64,000 nt of DNA, from positions 2,996,627-3,060,626 of the forward strand of contig NC_030990.1 in assembly GCF_000149955.1 (NCBI RefSeq), in the 5' to 3' direction. The notes under the pieces are model-generated. The model searched no databases and was not told the origin of the DNA. It saw only the letters and a program-made list of their open reading frames with translations. The DNA comes from Fusarium oxysporum f. sp. lycopersici 4287 (taxonomy: Eukaryota > Ascomycota > Sordariomycetes > Hypocreales > Nectriaceae). The translations under genes and the position numbers were made by a program. Shown in pieces: positions 48,085-61,046 of the stretch (its first letter is position 1; each line of letters starts with the position of its first letter).

Positions 48085-51000
48085 CTACGACTGCTTCTCG
48101 AGGCTCTGTAAGTTAACCAACTCAGCGTAACGTCCTTTCTTCTTCATCAACTCCGTATGTGTTCCTTGCTCAACGATACGACCTTGGTCAAAAACGTAAA
48201 TGACATCGGCCTTTTGAATAGTGCTAAGACGATGGGCAACAGCTATGGTAGTTCGGCCCTTAGCCGCCTTGTCCAACGCTGCCTGTACCACATGTTCCGA
48301 CTCAGAGTCTAGAGCCGATGTCGCTTCATCAAGGAGCAAGATCTTAGGATCTCGGATTAAAGCTCTTGCAATAGCAATACGTTGCTTCTGCCCACCAGAC
48401 AGCAACGCACCCTTGCTACCAACAATGGTGTTGAAGCCATCGGGGAGTGAGATAATGAAGTCGTATATATTAGCCTCGCGACAGGCAAATTCGACATCCT
48501 TATCGGAGACGTCCTCGCGTGCGGTACCTAAAAGGATGTTTTCCTTGATGGTTCCTTGGTAAAGTGTAGGCTCCTGACTGACAAGTGCAATGTGCGATCT
48601 ATAGTCGTTTATATTCAGCGTACTGATTTCGTGCCCATCGATGAACACACCGCCAGAAAGGGGATCGTAGAATCGTTCTAAAAGTGCAATGGTAGTAGAC
48701 TTTCCGCAGCCTGATGCGCCCACAAGGGCAATATACTGTCCAGGTCTTACGACAAGATTCAGCCCACGCAGAACAGGTTGCTCGGGTCTCGTAGGATAAC
48801 GGAAGTGAACATCACGGAATTCGAGAGTGCCCTCTACCTGAGACAACCGCTCTCCAGTATCTGACCAAGTGTCAACCACGGGCTGTCTATCAAACAACTT
48901 TTTGAGTTCTCCGGCAGCGTGGTGCGCTTTACCCATGTCAGGAGCGAAGGAGAAGATTGTACCTGTCAATTTGTAATTGGTTAGCTGTGTTGAACTTGAA
49001 TGGCGTATGGGGCTAGATTCCTCAGATAGCTGGGTTGAATCTGTATAGGGGCAGATTCATCAGGTAGCTGAGTTGAATCTTCATTGATACGCACCGGCTG
49101 ATTGGGCGCCGAAAATGATCGCCATAAAGCAGAGAAAGAATTGGAACATGCTCAACTCGAACTTCGCTATGAGGGTACCGCCATAATAGAAGCCGACTGC
49201 GAAGCATGCGAAAAGGAGGGACTGCAAAGCGGCGTACAGCGTTGAGGACTTGAGGACCGAGATTAAACTCTTGCGTTGCTGTACGGCAAGAGAATCTCTG
49301 TAGGTTTTTAAGACATCTTCTTCCCTCGTCAGTGAGGCGACGGTTCGGATGGCGGATATTGCCTCGGAGGCAAACCCGGCAGAGCTGTCATAGGCAGCCT
49401 TAGCGCGGTGCTGAAATTTCGCGAGGATCCAGAAGCGGAAAAAGCCACATCCCAAGAGGACGGGGATCAATGAGATACACACGAGTGAAAGCTTCCACTG
49501 AATTGCTAGGGATAGAACAATGGCAGCGATGAGTGTCGTGCCAACCATTAACAGCGTGCCCAGAGTCACGCCACTCAGTCCAGCAACGTGAGTTGTTTCA
49601 GTCGAAAGAAATGAAGTGAGTGCTCCTGCAGTGTTCTCATCGCGGTCAAAGAAGGCAACATCTTGACGAAGCATGGCTCGGAAAGCTCGGTCTCGTACTC
49701 TGTGGACTAGTCGCTCAGAACATTTCGCAAACAAGACACCCTGAATAATGAATGCAAACAACTGAACAAAGGCGAGCATGAGATACATAGCGCTCCAGAA
49801 ATCAGAATCTTTCTTGATTTGGTGACGGTTCTGGTCTGTTACAGGCACTGACAGAGTCGTGATCTGCTTAGCAAAGAAAACTGGAACAGAATTAGCCATG
49901 ATGAGTTACTCGAAAAAGATAGTTAGAACGTGTACCAGCTTGAGTAGGATTGCCTCCTCCACATATAGCGGAGAATATGAGTCCCGTAATCATAAATCCC
50001 CATTCCCTTTTGTTGAAAGACGCGATGAGTTTGATAAGTATCCACAAGCCATACTTTTGTTCGGCCTCGGCTTTGCGACCTTGAAGAGCCAGACTCGATG
50101 CGGATTTTGTGGTGCTTGTGCGGTCCAGCCTGGCTGCGATGTCATCGTTAGGGTCAGCGATAATTGCAGCCTGTTTCTCGCTCGTCATCTTCCGCATAAG
50201 TGATACCTCCTTCTCATCAATAGCAGCTTGCTCCTCAGGGGTCATCGTCTCAGCAGCGGCAATTTTCTGTGCCGAAACGAGCTTTGAATATGGACCCTTG
50301 TTCTCTAGAAGTTCGTTGTGAGTACCCTGTTCGACAATACGACCGTTGGACATCACAACGATGTTGTGGGCATCCCTAATAGTTGAAAGGCGATGAGCAA
50401 TGGTGATGGTTGTGCGACCCTCGGAAGCGTTCTCAAGCGCAGCTTGCACAACACCCTCCGACTTGGTATCGAGAGCACTTGTTGCTTCGTCGAGGAGGAG
50501 AACTGGAACCATGTTAGTTCAAGAAATGCGGACGACACAAAGAGGGGGGGATAAACTTTAAGTCTCTTGGACTTTAGTTCAAGATCTCAAGTTTTATCTC
50601 CCGTCGGTATACTTACTCTTGGGATCAGAAACGATGGCACGAGCGATAGCAATACGCTGCTTCTGGCCACCTGAGAGGAGAAATCCTCGTTCTCCAACGT
50701 TGGTTTCGTATTTTTCGGGAAGGGAAGAAACAAAGTCATGCGCGTTTGCCTTCTTGGCTGCTTCAATAACCAGCTCACGCTGTTTTTCCTCGCTCGCCTC
50801 TTCATGCTTGGTGCCGATCAAACCGTGACGAATGTTGTTAAAGATAGTAGTGCCAAAGAGTGTAGGTTCCTGGCTGACAAGAGCCATTTGCTGTCGTAGC
50901 CATCGGAGATTAAGCTTTGAGATATCGTGCCCATCCAGGTAAACTGTGCCTTGCACAGGATCGTAGAACCGTTCAACCAAGCCCACAATCGTCGATTTGC

Positions 51001-52677
51001 CCGAGCCTGAGGCCCCAACAAGAGCCGTCACCTTGCCGGCCGGGATTTCGAGACTCACATCATCCATAACCGTGACTTCCGGGCGAGACGGGTAGATGTG
51101 TTTGATTTTCGAGAGCCGGATAGAGCCCTGAATATTCTCGAGCTTCTCGCCCTCATTGCTAGAGGAATCGAGGGGAGAAACACGATCGATTGTATTGAAG
51201 ATCTTGGCAGCAGCAGCAACTGCATTCGTAAAAGCCTGCGAATAATATTAGCTTCCAAATAGTACATAGGTGGTATATATCCAAAGACGCAAACTGCCGA
51301 CAGCAAAGGCCGCAAATAAGAGCTAGGGGGCTGGGGAGAGCTGGGAGGAACATACCTGAATGTTAGGGGCAACGTTGCCTAGGTTAAAGGCTCCAATCAT
51401 CACGGCCATGAGGATAGTAAGGATGTTAGAAAGTGAAGTTTCACCATCTACAAGCATCTTGCTACCTTGCCAAAAGGCCAGACCATAGTTGAGGTACAGG
51501 ACCAGCATCATGCCTGAATTGATTAGAGATTTATTCTGTACAAGGTACTTGAAAATTTGAGGATTTGGTGGAAGATGGCTGGATTGTGGTGGAAGCCATT
51601 CGCATGCATCTTCAACACCCTGGAGAAACACATACCTGCAATCATACAAGCGACAGCGCCTTTGACACGGAACCCAAAGTATTCCGCATTCTTGAGATGG
51701 GCGTCATATTGCCTGGCAAGGCGTTCCTGCGTCCCGAATGCGACAGCGTTTCGAATAGAACTGATGACCTCGTCTGCAAGACTTCCTCCATGAGCATAGG
51801 CTTCAAGACTTTGTCGATTATATTTTAATATGAAGGACGAACCACCGCCCATGTTGATCAGGAGAGCAATGACGGTGGAAAAAAGGATCAGGGTCAGTTT
51901 CCAGTACTTGATGAAACCGATGATGAAGGCCGAGACGAATGTAGCCACAGCTGCAAGAGTGAGAGACACCTTCTCCGAGATGCCATCTTGGATGAGATTC
52001 GTGTCGGACGTAATTCTTGTGACCACTTCGCCTGCGCCAATTTGATCGAAGAAACCGATGTTTTGTCTTAAGCAGCTTTCAAGGTAATGAGACCTAATCT
52101 TTCCAGCGATGTGCTCTCCGGTCCAAATAAACCCAACAGTCGAAATGTATACGACAATGAATTCGCCAATGCCTAAATAGACAAAGTACAAAACGAATTC
52201 CACCAATTTGTCGTTGAAGGCACTGCTTGTCAAGGTACGATTCACAAAAAAGTCTTGGAAAACGCCTTGAAGATTTCCGAAGACAACGGTCATAAGAGGA
52301 AGCGCCGCGCCGCCGGCAATGGCGCAAAGACCAGAAACTAGAATAATTAAGATGTCGTTGCGGGAGGCATATCTGTATAGTACAGCCACGCCCTGCTTGA
52401 CTTCGGGGCTAACCACTTGGCGTCGCAATACCTCGGCTTCGTCAGGCGGCAAGTGTCTATAGTGATCCTCGATATTTTCTGCTTTGGGGGGCACAACGAC
52501 TGCTGAATCGGCCTTTGTCAGGTCCAGCTTTTCGTTGTTGGGGTCGCTCGAAGATTTCATGTGTGGGCGAACTGCATCTTTGTCGGTTGAACCACTCCCG
52601 CTGTGGCTTGACGACGATGGTCGCGAGGGATCGCTGCTACTTGTTGCAGCGGCTGTCTTTTCCGAAATTTCGGTCAT
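48085..52677 (-). CDS. Full-length ABC transporter, ABCB/P-glycoprotein (MDR) type
   Basis: ATP-driven exporter with TMD-NBD-TMD-NBD order, 1349 aa. Six exons are read: 51636-52677, 51356-51513, 50617-51235, 49936-50502, 49095-49880 and 48085-48962, all in phase. A Ser/Pro-rich cytoplasmic N-terminus (about 100 residues) precedes TMD1. NBD1 has Walker [10 protein letters not shown] near residue 474, signature LSGGQKQR, and [14 protein letters not shown]2 has GASGCGKST near 1138, LSGGQKQR and [11 protein letters not shown]. Both NBDs keep the catalytic glutamate after Walker B, so both sites look competent. The C-terminus is short. Relatives are Pmd1-like plasma-membrane pumps exporting drugs or xenobiotics; the substrate is not deducible. 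The ATG at 52677 (ATCACC before it) was preferred over an upstream TTG. Confidence 0.95.
48963..49094 (-). repeat. Imperfect tandem repeat inside intron 5 of the ABC gene
   Basis: Plus-strand 49012-49084 contains two copies of a unit of about 37 bp built on AGATTC-TCAG-TAGCTG-GTTGAATCT. A weaker third copy lies near 48979-49005 (TTAGCTGTGTTGAA). The intron is 132 nt, longer than most others in the gene. Confidence 0.6.
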
Positions 52678-55600
52678 GGTGATAATGTGGCTCTTGGAGA
52701 ACCAGCCCGTATAGTGAGTGGTCAAGAAGAGTAGGTGTACAGTAAGTTAGTGGCGGGGTGAAGAAACACCCTTGGATAAAAAGGAAACACCAGTAGGTGT
52801 TGAGTTGATATGGTTGTCGTCGAGATTAGCGAATCATGCGTATTGAGTGTTCATATATTTTCGCATAGAGAGTTGAAGTCGAATGCGCTGCAGTACGGGC
52901 AACGATGGGGCCCAAGGTGAGCGAGCAGTCTCCTGTCTGTACGGACTGTGTTGGTGATAAGCAGCTGGCGAGGGGCCTGTTTTATTTCGCGATCGAGAAC
53001 ACAAGAAAATGCGACTCGAGATGAATGGACAATTTATTTAAATAACTGAGCTTGGGCAACACATCCACACACCCTCGCTCCATCTGTTGGACTGGCTTAG
53101 CGTACCTTGCTGTCGGCCTGCGGGACACAAAAAGGCACCGGGAATAGACAACCTAGCAGTGGTCAGAGGTCGATTACGCTTCGTTTCCCTTTTCAGCTAA
53201 AAGAATGTCTAATCCGCTAATCATTCATTGGCGACTCCAATACGGGGTTCTTGCAGATTGGGGCCTAGGGGAGAGTATCATTGGTGAAGAATGTTCCATT
53301 GTCACTTGTCACTCATGCTCAGGCGTATTCAAGACCCCGTAAGCCGGTTCAATACAGGGATCTCTGATCTGTGTGTGATCTCAGCATCCAATGTCTTGGG
53401 GAGTCAGAGATCCCCGTGGCGATGGAGACTGTACAATCCTCCCGGTCAAAAAGTTGCATATGTACCGATTGTTTGAGTCATCTCACCGTGTATATTGTCT
53501 TTGGCTGTCTGTCTCTAACTGTCTTGAATCATTGGATCTGCCCTCGGACTCCCGCAGTAGTCCGACAACCCGTAGTGGGTAATCCTACGGAGCGAAAATG
53601 CATCAATGCTTACTCGCACTCTTCGACTCCGGTTAGGTTGAAAAGAGAAGGCAAGGAATTATAGTCGTTCGTATCCGAATACTATTAGTGTTAAATTTAT
53701 CATTATATGAATTCAATATTTCTCTACGATCTGGCTCTTTTGATATTTTTAAAGCCTTACTTGTAACTTGATGATTGTTCTATAAAATAAACATATTTCG
53801 TCGTCTATCTACCTTACTGTGACTCTTGGCTCCACATTCATATCTCCTGCCTTTTCCCGCCAGCCAACGATCAGACTATTCGTTGCAGAGAGCGGTTAGG
53901 TGACCGAGCTTCTGTGGAGCATTTCTGCGGCGTCGAAACGGTTGCTGCTTTCGGACAGCGCCCGGCTCGCTTCAATCTGCCACTATCGGTTCACTTTTAT
54001 TACTCCAGGCTTCGGAGTCTTTAAAGACAGTCGAAACTGGAGCCGGGTAAATAAGAAGCACGGGACTTCGGCACGCTTCGTATTGTGTTATCCAACAAGA
54101 GTTCTTGGACGCAATAACCACTGGCACTCCACAAGCCTCGAGCGTCAGGTAAGCCATAGTCAGTGAGCACGAGCAACAGGTTCCAGAGTGATCTTGAATG
54201 TCCCAGCGCTGTACCACAGGGGGGCAAAGCATTGCAATACACAAGCCGTTGTGCATCAGATTCATGTCACCTCGATGAGGTATTGAGGTTCGAGTATGGT
54301 AGCACTTTGGTACACAGATGGATCTGTATGCTGCACAATAATGAGAAGAGCAATAACAATCTCGTTCAATAGCGAATGTGTTCTTCAGGAGAGTCGGGTA
54401 AACTTACAATCCTGTTGAATATTGGTGGTGGTCATCGGAGGTCGGTGAGTTCTTGACGCCGGTTCCCGATTGTCAGCATAGAATGAAGCTAGGAAGTAGT
54501 CGGTAGCTCCCGAGTCCGAATCCCGGTCATTAAACTTATTTTCGTATCCGTTACTGGTGTTAGTTGCTAATTCCGATAAAATCTAGATTGCGTGGCTTGT
54601 TGTGATGATGGGGCATAACCAACAGCTTCGCAATTCTCGCATTCGCGAAGATGGCTTGCTGCAACTCGGTAATGCCAATCAACTACAGAACAACTTCCTG
54701 TTGAAAGCACAGATAATGTGGAACGTGGGAACCGGCCTGGGCAGTGCACTTCATATTTTGTGCTCCATTCTTTGAAGTGAGTTTGCAAGTCACCAAATCA
54801 CTATCGGTTTGTAAGGTCAGCCATGGCACCCTCAATGGTGATCATCTAGGAGGCTGAGTTGTTGGGAATTCTATCTGCATGAGGGTACAGAGTATTTTAA
54901 ACCTCTACGTCCTGTGCAGGACTGACGTTAGACGTAGTCGAGCGAAGGATCTTGCATCCTAGGCCATGTGTTATCAGCATCCTTGCTCGGGGACTTGTGC
55001 CAGCGCAATGCATCCTGCTGCCGCTGTTATCAAATGAGATTTTTCCAACCTTGACTTCATAACTAGTAGGTGTTTCGAATTGACTTGTACACAACGACGG
55101 GTGCATTCGAGTTGACCCCATGGCCGTTCTATCGAGTGTTCTCAAGGGGTATTCGTGTGAGACGAAGCATGACAGTGCTTGTATTGTGCCGCTGTAACCA
55201 TCAGGTTGATGACAACTCTAGAGGAGACAAGAAAACTAAAGACTTCAACCCTAAATGATAAAAATATTTACTTAAGTTAGCATAAAGTTGGGGGGCCTTT
55301 AGTCAGTTTATCTTCGACATCCTATCTCAAGGTCTAAGGTTTTCTTGCTTCCCAGGGCATCCAGAATAATATTTTTGTAATGCCTACCTAAGTTTAGGTG
55401 AGGTTCCACAGTTTCGCATAAAGGACTTGTTTCATGGTTATGGGGCGATAAACGAGGATGCTCCCTGCTAGAATCGCACCCACCCTGGAGCTGATGGTAT
55501 GTGAAGTAGTTTCTTGCAGGACGCTGTTTACAGAGTGCAAATTGATTCGGTATTACAGTAATAGAGTAGATAGATATTTATCTAATTCTGAAATTTTAAA

Positions 55601-56498
55601 GATACAGAACTGAGGTTATAATCCCATAAAACCTGAACAATAACCCCAATTTTTGTCGAAGCTTGAAACCTGCATTATGCGGACCATGATCTCAAAGATG
55701 GAACAGTAGCACGACATGAATGACCTTTGAATTGAGTAGAGAAATATTGAATACTGGCTTACGATGCTATGATTGTATTGCTGTAGACGTTTTGCCGGTT
55801 TTGCCGCCGCTCGATATTGGATGTATGTCTCGAAGCCCTCACTCCGAGGACCAGTACTAGATGAAGCAGATGTGATTTACCGTAATGGACTTTGTGCATT
55901 ATTACTATGCAGAACGCAACAGAAAACGTATTACTTAATGGTCTTCTATTTTACTCGACACTGCCTTTATGTTGCTATAACCGGAGTCCTCTCGAACAAA
56001 TGATGCTTACCCGGGGCTTCGATTAGGACAAATTGGATGTCATGATGGCAACCTTGTAGGTTCAGGTCAGCGAGAGAATGGAGTACACTAGACTCATGAG
56101 AACAAAAATGTATTGCTATCCCCAGGAAGCCAGGGCTCTCTATAGCTGTCAATAACGAGTTTGGCCATCCTTGCTCCCATGACAGCTACTTCAAGCCTTA
56201 GGCAACAATCGTCTATTCGTCTTTTCATTGGATGCTACCAGAGACTCTGAACAAATCATCAGAGCTTACTACAACGATCGCCACATCATCTCATTCAAGC
56301 CCATCTTTAGACTTCTTATCGCCACGGCACGTGTCCAACTTAACACGTCTCCTTCTGTCCAAGATAAAACTAAACTCCCATCACTTCCAAAACCTCACCA
56401 TACTCGCCATACCAGAATCTCGCGATAAGCATACGGGCACAGGCTCGCACACAGAGTTCGTATAGTCGACCCTATAGCGTCATAGCCCCCAAAACATC
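52678..56498. other. Gene-poor region, 3.8 kb
   Basis: The left end is the ABC transporter promoter. It is AT-rich around 53690-53800 and 55550-55640. A third copy of the short dispersed repeat lies at 55269-55356. The right end is the promoter of the SARAF-like gene. Open frames are short and show no domain. Confidence 0.4.
55269..55356 (+). repeat. Short dispersed repeat, copy 3 (degraded)
   Basis: Aligned with 47776-47854: CCTAAATGATAAAAATA to the left, GGGGGGCCTTTAG, CAGTTTATCTTC, then GGTCTAAGGTTTTCTTGCTT and CCCAGGG at the end. The terminal CTCAGG is no longer recognisable at the left end. Confidence 0.45.
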
Positions 56499-57236
56499 AT
56501 GATACCTGGCTCTCTCGCCTGGCTACTTGCACTGCCGGCTTTTGCGCTGGCTGCCCGCCCCAAGGATGCCATCAAGCTTTCCGATGTGCGATCTCTCACC
56601 CTCCGCGGTAATGGAGCCATGACGAATCATCGCCGTGTTGGCGCTATCCCCCAACTGCGCTGTGTCTCCAAGAAGGCGCTCTGTGAACTTTACGACATCG
56701 ATGTGATGCGCTGCACCAATGAAGGCTCCGGCTGGGGTGATGAGGATATTCAATGGAGCTGTACTGCCTCGCTTCCAGAGGAGCTCAAGCTTGTCACGAC
56801 GGATGTGATCTGTGAGGGTTATAACTCTCCCGACGACCCCTATGTTCTGAAGGGTAGTTGCGGTGTTGAATACAGAGTTGCCTTGACAAGGAAGGGCGAA
56901 CGCCGTTATCCAAATATCGCCAACGGAGGATGGTTTAGTGACGGCAGAGGTGGTACTGACTGGGGGGCTCTACTCTTCACGATTATTTTCGTTGCTATTC
57001 TCGGCTGGATCATTTACTCAGCGTGTTACAGAGCACAAGAGGCTGGTGGCAACTCTAACCGACCACGACGCCGTCGCGACGGATGGTCCTCCGGAGGATG
57101 GGGTCCCGGATGGGGTCCTGACGGCGATGACCCTCCACCTCCATATCCCGGTTCTAAGCCTTCTTCGCAATCTGACACTTGGAGACCCGGGTTCTGGAGT
57201 GGTGCCGCAGGAGGAGCCGCAGCAGGATACTGGGCT
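56499..57236 (+). CDS. SARAF/TMEM66-like ER membrane protein, 3' part lost in gap
   Basis: In animals SARAF is an ER membrane protein that limits store-operated calcium entry; the role in fungi is unclear. The ATG at 56499 starts a signal peptide (about residues 1-18). A lumenal domain follows with conserved cysteines and the stretch LRCVSKKALCELYDIDVMRC, a GWGDEDIQWSC segment and VICEGY. One membrane helix (about residues 153-175, GALLFTIIFVAILGWIIY) precedes a cytosolic Arg, Gly/Trp and Pro-rich tail with a PPPPYPGS motif. The frame is open to the run of N at 57237. The end of the gene is in the gap, and the open frame beyond it (57687-57755) cannot be assigned. At least 246 residues are visible. 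Confidence 0.88.
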
Positions 57237-57686
57237 NNNNNNNNNNNNNNNNNNNNNNNNNNNNNNNNNNNNNNNNNNNNNNNNNNNNNNNNNNNNNNNN
57301 NNNNNNNNNNNNNNNNNNNNNNNNNNNNNNNNNNNNNNNNNNNNNNNNNNNNNNNNNNNNNNNNNNNNNNNNNNNNNNNNNNNNNNNNNNNNNNNNNNNN
57401 NNNNNNNNNNNNNNNNNNNNNNNNNNNNNNNNNNNNNNNNNNNNNNNNNNNNNNNNNNNNNNNNNNNNNNNNNNNNNNNNNNNNNNNNNNNNNNNNNNNN
57501 NNNNNNNNNNNNNNNNNNNNNNNNNNNNNNNNNNNNNNNNNNNNNNNNNNNNNNNNNNNNNNNNNNNNNNNNNNNNNNNNNNNNNNNNNNNNNNNNNNNN
57601 NNNNNNNNNNNNNNNNNNNNNNNNNNNNNNNNNNNNNNNNNNNNNNNNNNNNNNNNNNNNNNNNNNNNNNNNNNNNNNNNNNNNNN
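57237..57686. other. Assembly gap (450 N)
   Basis: A run of 450 N. It hides the 3' end of the SARAF-like gene. The sequence just before it encodes a Gly/Ala-rich stretch, which may have collapsed in assembly. Confidence 0.95.
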
Positions 57687-57924
57687 AAGAGTAGCCATCT
57701 AGCCAGAGAAGGAACCCGTCAGATGCGCTGTCCAGATCATAGTGGCCCAACATAGTCCGGTGAAGGTGGACATACAGCCACCCCCAAATGCCTGAAAGGT
57801 ATAGGATGGATGCTCAATGCTTGACGCAAGCAATTAATGAAGTAGAAAAAGAGGTATCGCATATATAAGGAACAGAAGTAAGGTGCAAGATAGGTTGTTT
57901 CCATTGCGCTCTCGGTGCGTTCGT

Positions 57925-60510
57925 TCAATGATGGACGGGCATAACGTCCATCTTGTCAAATGCTCGGGAACATGTAGGACATTTCCGCATGCGATTGCTG
58001 ATGCGATCATCCACACATTGGTTGCAGAATAAATGGCCACACGTCTTCAACGCCGTATTCTTGAAATTGATACGACAAATAGTGCATAGAGCGAACGTCT
58101 GGAAGCGCGTTAAAATGGGTTAAAACATCAGGATTGTTTTCTTGGATCACTTACCCGTAACATTTCTTCTTCTTCAGACGCATTGCTCAATGCCTTATTC
58201 TTCCAATTGTCGCGATCTTTCTGTGTATGCTCGAGGCGTACCTTCATCTTCTCCACCTCAGTCTCTTGCATCGTGTTGCGCTCACGAACCACAGCAGAAG
58301 CCGCATCTTTAGATTTGACCAGGTTTGTCAGGTCAGCAACTTGCTTGTTCAGAGATTCAGTACGGCGGAGAGCATCGAGGCTTGCTGTTTCCATCTTCTT
58401 GTTCTCCGTCATCAGGGCGGCATTTGCTTGTTTCAAATCGGTTAACTGTTTATCCAAATTACCCAGTAGGGTACGGTTCTGCGATTCGAGGTCCTTTAGC
58501 TGGGCGATGATTTCCGAACTCTTGCTGTTCTGGTGCCGCAATGATCGAATCTCGTTGTTGCGTGTATCTGCGTCCTTTCGCGCGGCAAAGTATTTCTGGT
58601 CAGCTTTACTCTTCTCTGCAATTAGTATTGCCATGCGTTCCTCTGCAGCACTGGTATCCATCGCTTTCTTTTGAGCAATTTGAATTATTTTCTTGTATGC
58701 CTTTTCCATAGCCGGGAATTCAGTGTTGATAGAGTTGAAATCCCGTTCCAATTTTGTGTAGTGCAGACGAAGCTCATCAATTGTCAATGCCTCGATATCC
58801 GGGCGAATAGCTTGCTGGTCCTCGTTCGGTTGAAGGCGTGAAAGTTTTGCTTCCAAAGCCGTAATTCTATCCTCTTTGGCAGACGCCAGAGCCTTGACTT
58901 GATCGATTGATGCCCGGTCCTGTTCTAATCTTGCCTTGTGTTGCGTAGTTTCGGCCAGCAATTCATCGCGCGCCGATCGCACTCGGGCAAGATCTTGATC
59001 TCTGGAAATGATCTCAGCTTCAAGTTCCTGTGTCACCTGATTTGCGTCTGCTTCAAGCTGAGTTCTGAACATCGACCGCTCTGCTTGTAGTTTTTCGGCT
59101 TCTTCTCGCAGCTGTTTGTTTGTAGCTTCAAGGGTGTTTATACGTTTGATGAGATCCTCGTTCTGGTTTTTGAATTGTTTGAAAACGTCGGTCCGAATGA
59201 AGTCTTCATCGGTTAAGGTCTCCCTCTTCGCTTTAAGAGTCGAGTTCTCGTCCTGAAGGGTCTTGATTTCAGCCAGGATGACGTCGAGTTGTTCCTTTTG
59301 CTTGGTAGCAGCTGCAGTTGCCTCTTCATACTTGAGCAACAGTTCACCCGCATTGCCATTTGTTTCGCCGGCCTCAGCACTCCCATCGCCAGATGCAGAA
59401 GGGCGAGTGGCATTAGCAAATGCTTGTTGTTCTAGCTTCTGCACCTGAAAGCTTTTGGCGCGGTCTAGTTTCTTCTCCGCTTTGAAATATCGCAAAGTCG
59501 CAGCATTCAGTTGTTCAGACAGCTGGTCCTTTTCACTCTTCAAACGGTCCAGTTTGAACAAGTATTCCTTTTGTGTTGCCAGCAGACTTGCAACCTTATT
59601 CTCCAGCGCAGCAGCGTCGGGGTCAATCTTGCCTCGCGAAGAGGCCAATCGTCCGAGGAGTGCTTCAGCTCTGGATTTGATCGTCTTGCCTTTGTCGGAT
59701 AGATGTTTCTGGAATTCATGAAGATCCTTGAAAGTCACGCCACTCAGATAAGGAGGATCTGCGAATAATTTAGAAAAAGCACGGCTGGTAACTTAGAACA
59801 AAGGACCTCATACCGGATGGTGTTGTAGAAGTGATCTCCGAGTCTGAAAGAAGCTCCATTTCCTCAAGCACCTGTTTCTTTGTTTAGCTATACCACAGAT
59901 AGTGGGGCCTGGAGAAGGGTGGGACAAACCTGTCGCCACCAAGCATCGATAAGTCTCAAGTGGTCGTCATGATGGACAGATCTTTTGTGAAGTTCCTCGA
60001 GGCGTGACTCGTACGTAGAAGCCTTTCGACTATATTCTTGCATCTGCCGGTAGATGGCGCCCTTTGTGTAGGCCTGATGATTGGGTCAGCGACATTTCCA
60101 CCTCCATACGTCGAGCAAGTTGCGTGATGTTTTCTTGGGTTGTGCGGAGGCGCTTCTCATTTGGGTGCATGACGAATGCACTTCCGAGCCGACTATTGCG
60201 GTGTCGCAAGAAGCAGGCGAGCATCATCACTGGCTTGGTGAGCAATGCCGTCCAGGACCATCCCAACAGAATGGCACGAAGCCAGAAATAGAAGCCTACG
60301 TGATAGGCAGAGTGCGGGGGGGGCAACATATGGGTTGGATACTCAAGCGTTGGCAATAGGAGATGTCGTCGTGTGACTTACCTCGATCCAACTCTCCTCC
60401 TTCATGTCGGAAGAGTCATCTTTAGCCTTGGAGCCATTGACGGCAACTCGCTTGCTCGGAGGGGCTATATCATCGGCACTGCTGATGGCAGGCCGTTTCC
60501 TATCCTCCAT
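57925..60510 (-). CDS. BRE1: E3 ubiquitin ligase Bre1 (histone H2B ubiquitylation)
   Basis: With Rad6 it monoubiquitylates histone H2B in transcribed chromatin, a prerequisite for H3K4 and H3K79 methylation. Five exons are read: 60382-60510, 59930-60073, 59814-59871, 58155-59758 and 57925-58098, giving 702 aa, the usual fungal length. The N-terminus ([10 protein letters not shown], then [10 protein letters not shown]) is typical of the family. Most of the protein is coiled coil. The last exon encodes the C3HC4 RING finger: [32 protein letters not shown]. Intron 1 (60074-60381) is 308 nt, by far the longest intron I read in the window. The gene is head to head with BDP1. Confidence 0.95.
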
Positions 60511-61046
60511 CTTTGAGACTGTGGATGGGCGAGGGGAGGCAGAGGGCGTGGTTGTAAGAGGCATCAGAAGTCGCGTGGCATAGGGCAAAAAGGCGGACGC
60601 GTTGCCAAAGAAAAGCGACGGGTCGGTCCTGCGAGCGCTTTCAAGCCAATTCCCGTCGCGAGCAAAGACGTGCGAGCGATCATCAAGTGATGGCGCGGGG
60701 AACCGTGTTATGATGATGGAACGTTTCTTCGGGTAAGGAGTTGAAATTTCGAAGTTGAGTCGCAGAACAAGAAGCGCGGCGTCTCCACCTCAAAGGGGAT
60801 TAGTGTCAGTCTAGCTTCGTTTGGAAAGTGGAGCTTTTCTTATCGATTTGCATGGGCGGATAATTCTCGCCCACTGTGCATCTCCACCATCCCGCATTTT
60901 ATTTTCTCTGCCTTTTTTCTGGGCTGCTTGGTACGAGTACTTTTTAGTTTCTGAATCGTTCTCTTGTCGCAATTCGTTCGGAAATGTCAACACAGATAAC
61001 GTATCGGAAATCGCATACAATACATGCATGATTAAACGCTTGCGCA
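60511..61046. promoter_or_regulatory. Bidirectional BRE1/BDP1 promoter region
   Basis: A 536-bp spacer between two divergent start codons. The BRE1 frame is open upstream to 60588, so that start could be earlier. No specific motif was recognised. Confidence 0.5.

Noticed and set aside
22175..52677. Secondary-metabolite cluster (MFS, velvet, ABC in one window)
   Set aside because: The genes are 10-15 kb apart and separated by housekeeping genes, and no backbone or tailoring enzyme is present.
57018..57755. Several long open frames on both strands across the N run
   Set aside because: Their length comes from untranslated N bases; only the plus-strand SARAF-like frame has real sequence support.
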